Part shown: piece after piece, positions 61,434 through 64,000 of the stretch
Layout: each line of letters begins with the position of its first letter
Position numbering within the stretch: position 1 is the first letter of the stretch
From: Paenibacillus sp. FSL H7-0357
GTDB taxonomy: Bacteria > Bacillota > Bacilli > Paenibacillales > Paenibacillaceae
DNA: 64,000 nt
Assembly: GCF_000758525.1 (NCBI RefSeq)
Contig: NZ_CP009241.1
Span: 5,146,001 to 5,210,000 of the forward strand
Direction: 5' to 3'
Notes under the pieces: model-generated
The model's input: only the letters and a program-made list of their open reading frames with translations
The model's database searches: none
What the model was told of the DNA's origin: nothing
Made by a program: the position numbers and the translations under genes

Positions 61434-62021
61434 TTATCTTGCACTGGGCCTGCCGGTCTTGGCCATCTCATGAATCCGTCCCATAATTACATCAGTGACT
61501 TCTTCAAGAGACTCGCTTCCCTTTCCATCAAACGAACTGAGGTCAATGGGAGCCCCATAAATGACAGTCATCCGGCGAAAGGGCTTGTAAGATCCAACGA
61601 TAGCGGCCGGAACAACTGCTGCACCGCTGCGAAGCGCAAAACTCGCTGCGCCCTTCTTAGCCACACCGGAATCAGAGTTTCGCGTCCCTTCCGGAAAGAT
61701 GCCCATAACATGTCCGCTGCGAAGCGTATTAAGGGCCGTTTTGATGGATTCTTTGCTTACGCCGCCACGTTTCACCGGAAAAGCGCCCAACTTATTAATG
61801 AGCCAGCCTAGCACAGGAACCTTGAACAGCTCTGCTTTGGCCATATACTTTACCTGGCGGTTCAGCTTAATGCCGATCGTCATTGGATCAAGCAGGCTGA
61901 TGTGATTGGCGCAGAGCAGCACCCCGCCCTCCTTCGGCACATTCTCTTTCCCGACAATCTTCAGCGGGAACAGGATGGCATAAATCAAGCGAAGCAACCC
62001 ACAGCAAATGGCATAAATCAT
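61434..62021 (-). CDS. plsC: 1-acyl-sn-glycerol-3-phosphate acyltransferase
   Basis: Second acylation, giving phosphatidic acid. The 195 aa have an N-terminal membrane segment, catalytic LLCANHISLLDPMTIG (family motif H-x4-D, here HISLLD), GAFPVKRGGVSKES and GIFPEGTRNSDSG. It is coupled to cmk by a 4-nt overlap. Confidence 0.94.
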   Translation of the reverse strand: MIYAICCGLLRLIYAILFPLKIVGKENVPKEGGVLLCANHISLLDPMTIGIKLNRQVKYMAKAELFKVPVLGWLINKLGAFPVKRGGVSKESIKTALNTLRSGHVMGIFPEGTRNSDSGVAKKGAASFALRSGAAVVPAAIVGSYKPFRRMTVIYGAPIDLSSFDGKGSESLEEVTDVIMGRIHEMAKTGRPSAR

Positions 62022-62728
62022 GAATGATTTCTCTCCCCGTCAACATGAGATCTGCAGTGGGAGACAATGGCTTCCACGGCTTGCCTGATATCCATAAAGG
62101 TCGTGTCAAGAAGAATGGCATCTTCTGCACGGCGCAGCGGTGAAATCTCCCGTCCTTCATCAAGACGGTCACGGGCTGCAATATCGTGTTCAAGCTGCTG
62201 GAGAGTTATTGTTTCCGTTTCCTTCAGCTCTTTGTAACGGCGGAGAGCCCGTTCCTCCACACTTGCCGTCATGAAAATCTTCACTTCGGCATCCGGCAGC
62301 ACGGTCGTACCGATATCGCGGCCATCCATCACGACCCCCTTGCGAAGCGCCATCTGACGCTGCAAATGACTGAGTCTGGATCTAACGCCCTCGATCTTCG
62401 AATACTGCGACACCTGGCCGCTAACCTGGAGACTGCGGATATGCGGGGTTACGTCCTCCCCATTGATCAGCACCTTCTGGATGTCCTGCTCCGGAATAAG
62501 CTCAATCACCATATCGCGGACACTTTGATCCACCGATTCATGATCTTCCGGCGGAATGCCTCTGCGGAGCATATCCCAGGTAATGGCCCGGTACATTGCA
62601 CCCGTATCAACATAAATGTAAGACAACTTCTGTGCTACCAATCGGGCTACAGTGCTCTTGCCTGCCCCGGCAGGTCCGTCGATGGCGACGTTGATTCTGT
62701 CGTAAGTATGTGTCCCCTGCCTAACCAA
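62018..62728 (-). CDS. cmk: Cytidylate kinase
   Basis: Phosphorylates CMP and dCMP. The 236 aa have the P-loop INVAIDGPAGAGKSTVARLV, YVDTGAMYRAITW, GRDIGTTVLPDAEVKIFM and RDRLDEGREISPLRRAEDAI. The start is probably TTG at 62728 with GAGGAGG and 9-nt spacing; the frame to 62758 begins before that ribosome site. Confidence 0.94.
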   Translation of the reverse strand: MVRQGTHTYDRINVAIDGPAGAGKSTVARLVAQKLSYIYVDTGAMYRAITWDMLRRGIPPEDHESVDQSVRDMVIELIPEQDIQKVLINGEDVTPHIRSLQVSGQVSQYSKIEGVRSRLSHLQRQMALRKGVVMDGRDIGTTVLPDAEVKIFMTASVEERALRRYKELKETETITLQQLEHDIAARDRLDEGREISPLRRAEDAILLDTTFMDIRQAVEAIVSHCRSHVDGERNHS

Positions 62729-62765
62729 CGGGGCATTCCTCCTCAAACACGCTTTCATTAAGAAA

Positions 62766-62783
62766 TACGTCCACCGACGTATC
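62766..62783. other. Perfect inverted repeat upstream of cmk
   Basis: ATACGTC-4 nt-GACGTAT, about 40 nt before the cmk start. It could be an operator or a small leader hairpin. Confidence 0.45.
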
Positions 62784-62809
62784 TCTAGGAACTTGATGAT
62801 CTTATCAAG

Positions 62810-62830
62810 AAAAAAGCAGGCATTGCCTGC
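62810..62830 (-). terminator. Intrinsic terminator after the PilZ gene
   Basis: The minus strand has a GCAGGCAATGCCTGC hairpin followed by T6. Confidence 0.82.
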
Positions 62831-62941
62831 GACTTATAAAATTATACCACAGTTTATACCTCAGTGCAAAATGGCATAGCATTAATTCAGCATAAAAAAG
62901 GCTATTTTGATGCCCTTTCCGGGCGTTCAGGCGACCTAACA

Positions 62942-63595
62942 TTAACGGTCGCGGAAATCAAACTGGCGTTCGAAGCAGTAGCGGATTATTTTTTGACGCT
63001 CGGAATCCGTGATGGCGGCAAACTTTAACATGACTAGATTACGCCCGCTTTCCAGCTGCTTTATCCGCACAACCTCACCTTCAAAGTTCACATGCTCGGT
63101 GCTGCCGTTTCGGTAAGGGACCAGCAGCCAACAGAACAGTTTGTCTCCCACCTCCACCTTTACTTTGGGATCACTGAGAAAAGAAGCTCCTCCTCCTCCG
63201 ATATCATCGGTCCGTACCAGAAAACGGCTGCCCAGCGAATCCTTCACCGCCAGTTCAAGCTCGGCATTTACACGGAAGAAGCTGCGGCGCTGTATTTTGA
63301 AGATGGCATCCGTTTCCGGTTTGCGCACCCGGACCATCCGGATAACATCCTCTTTAAAGCCGAGTACATGCGTGTTGAAGTAATTTTTGATTCCGCCTTC
63401 GGTAAGAAAATATACAGAGAGCTCGTCCCCTATAAACAGCTTTTTCAGCCGCCCGTTGCTGGCCTGCATTGGAATTTCAATCAGCAAGGCCTCATCTTCC
63501 ATATCTGCAATTCTGGATCTATATTCTAGTTCTGCTTCAGCCGCATCACTGGAAGCAATCTGTATGTATAGATATTCGTTAATTTTGGGATACAA
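62942..63595 (-). CDS. PilZ-domain c-di-GMP-binding protein (YpfA-like)
   Basis: 217 aa. An N-terminal YcgR-like domain (INEYLYIQIASSDAAEAELE, IEIPMQASNGRLKKL) and a C-terminal PilZ domain with RRSFFRV (R-x3-R) and DDIGGGGASF (D/N-x-S-x2-G region; the Ser position is Gly here). In B. subtilis the counterpart YpfA is a flagellar brake. The start is TTG at 63595 with GTGGCGGTGA upstream. Confidence 0.85.
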   Translation of the reverse strand: MYPKINEYLYIQIASSDAAEAELEYRSRIADMEDEALLIEIPMQASNGRLKKLFIGDELSVYFLTEGGIKNYFNTHVLGFKEDVIRMVRVRKPETDAIFKIQRRSFFRVNAELELAVKDSLGSRFLVRTDDIGGGGASFLSDPKVKVEVGDKLFCWLLVPYRNGSTEHVNFEGEVVRIKQLESGRNLVMLKFAAITDSERQKIIRYCFERQFDFRDR

Positions 63596-63685
63596 TCATG
63601 TCACCGCCACAGAGTTAGTAATAAATTCTTCATAATTATAGCATGGCCGTTTGCCCTCCGGTTAGAAATATTATTGCACAGCAGA

Positions 63686-63725
63686 AAGAAAAAAAGAGGC
63701 GGCATCCCCTAAAGGAACCGCCCCT
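63686..63725 (-). terminator. Intrinsic terminator after ypeB
   Basis: The minus strand has a GGGGCGG / CCGCCTC stem followed by T7, about 32 nt after the ypeB stop. Confidence 0.85.
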
Positions 63726-63756
63726 CCCTCCCCTATCCCGTGTAGACAGGCTTCAT

Positions 63757-64000
63757 TTATTTATCCTGAGCCCCCGAAGAGGTGCGAATCTCTTCGACCG
63801 CTTCTTCATTTCCATCCGCCGCATTGAGGTAAATCCGATACTGTGAACCATTGATTTTGCCGCCAAATTCATAGGTCAGCAGTTCAACAGCATCCTCATT
63901 CTCGATCCAGGCCATCCGGTTGTACAGTTCCTTGAATTCCGGATTCAGCTTCTCTCTGGCCTTGGCGAGGGACAGCTCAGGTTTTGGAATTTCACGTTTC
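63757..64000 (-). CDS. ypeB: Germination protein YpeB, C-terminal end (cut by window edge)
   Basis: The last 80 residues are visible, ending LTYEFGGKINGSQYRIYLNA, then ADGNEEAVEEIRTSSGAQDK. This is the end of a PepSY domain. YpeB is needed for SleB localisation in spores; it sits next to the PilZ gene as in B. subtilis. The stop is TAA at 63757. The rest, and sleB, lie beyond the window. Confidence 0.8.
   Translation of the reverse strand, partial: KREIPKPELSLAKAREKLNPEFKELYNRMAWIENEDAVELLTYEFGGKINGSQYRIYLNAADGNEEAVEEIRTSSGAQDK

Noticed and set aside
1..64000. CRISPR arrays, prophage, insertion sequences, tRNA or rRNA genes
   Set aside because: No regular spacer-repeat array, transposase, integrase or tRNA-like cloverleaf was seen; the tandem repeats at trpD and mtrB are hairpin units without spacers of CRISPR type and without cas genes.

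Overview
The window looks like a chromosomal backbone segment of a Paenibacillus-type spore-forming Firmicute. The gene order follows the Bacillus subtilis dinG-panDCB-birA-cca-bshA-mgsA-dapB-qcr region, then the aro-trp supraoperon, then ndk-hepT-menG-hepS-mtrB-hbs-spoIVA-gpsA-der-cmk-ypeB. Sporulation genes (spoIVA, ypjB, a SpoVIF-type gene, ypeB), bacillithiol genes, strong AGGAGG ribosome sites and many TTG starts support this. Almost everything is on the minus strand. The only confident plus-strand gene is the YitT-family gene at 21791. No tRNA, rRNA, CRISPR array, insertion sequence or prophage was seen.

Layout by coordinate (transcription mostly runs right to left). 1-2508: the 5' end of asnS, then ackA and hbd. 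2641-4678: an FtsH-like AAA protease overlapping a small membrane-anchored partner. 5084-6154: a lone PD-(D/E)XK-like gene. 6409-12678: ypmB, an MTA/SAH deaminase, rex, dinG and a TPR gene. 12792-14926: panBCD, preceded by a structured leader with an attenuator-like terminator. 15249-21631: birA (no DNA-binding domain), cca, bshA, bshB1, mgsA, dapB, a TPR gene and a MazG-like gene. 21791-24438: ypjC, ypjB, ypjA. 24533-27630: qcrABC with a clear promoter, ypiF and an IDEAL-domain gene. 27649-31277: gamma carbonic anhydrase, an XPB-N-like protein, a histidine phosphatase, and an ECF sigma/anti-sigma pair. 31278-32006: a long non-coding stretch with a candidate small RNA on the plus strand.

32007-43685 is the aromatic amino acid supraoperon, aroC-aroB-aroH-trpE-trpD-trpC-trpF-trpB-trpA-hisC-tyrA. 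A good promoter precedes aroC and a terminator follows tyrA. The trpE leader carries a textbook TRAP site (11 NAG triplets, 2-nt spacers) followed by a terminator. The trpE-trpD spacer carries 7 + 4 further triplets inside tandem hairpin repeats that end at the trpD ribosome site. The same repeat family sits in front of mtrB, the TRAP gene itself, at 51390-51552. This is the most interesting signal in the window. The candidate small RNA, whose promoter is covered by a catabolite-response-like element, is second.

43795-50370 holds a 53-aa gene, cheR, ndk and a menaquinone side-chain/futalosine cluster (hepS, menG, ubiA, ubiX, mqnA, hepT). 50485-53778 holds a membrane-anchored protein, mtrB, hbs and spoIVA. 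54224-64000 holds a YphF-like lipoprotein, a ferredoxin, a nucleotidyltransferase-like protein, a DUF2768-like protein, SpoVIF-like, gpsA, plsY, der, rpsA, plsC, cmk, a PilZ protein and the 3' end of ypeB.

Function names come from recognising sequence motifs and synteny by eye. No database search was run. RNA structures were found by reading inverted repeats, not by folding.
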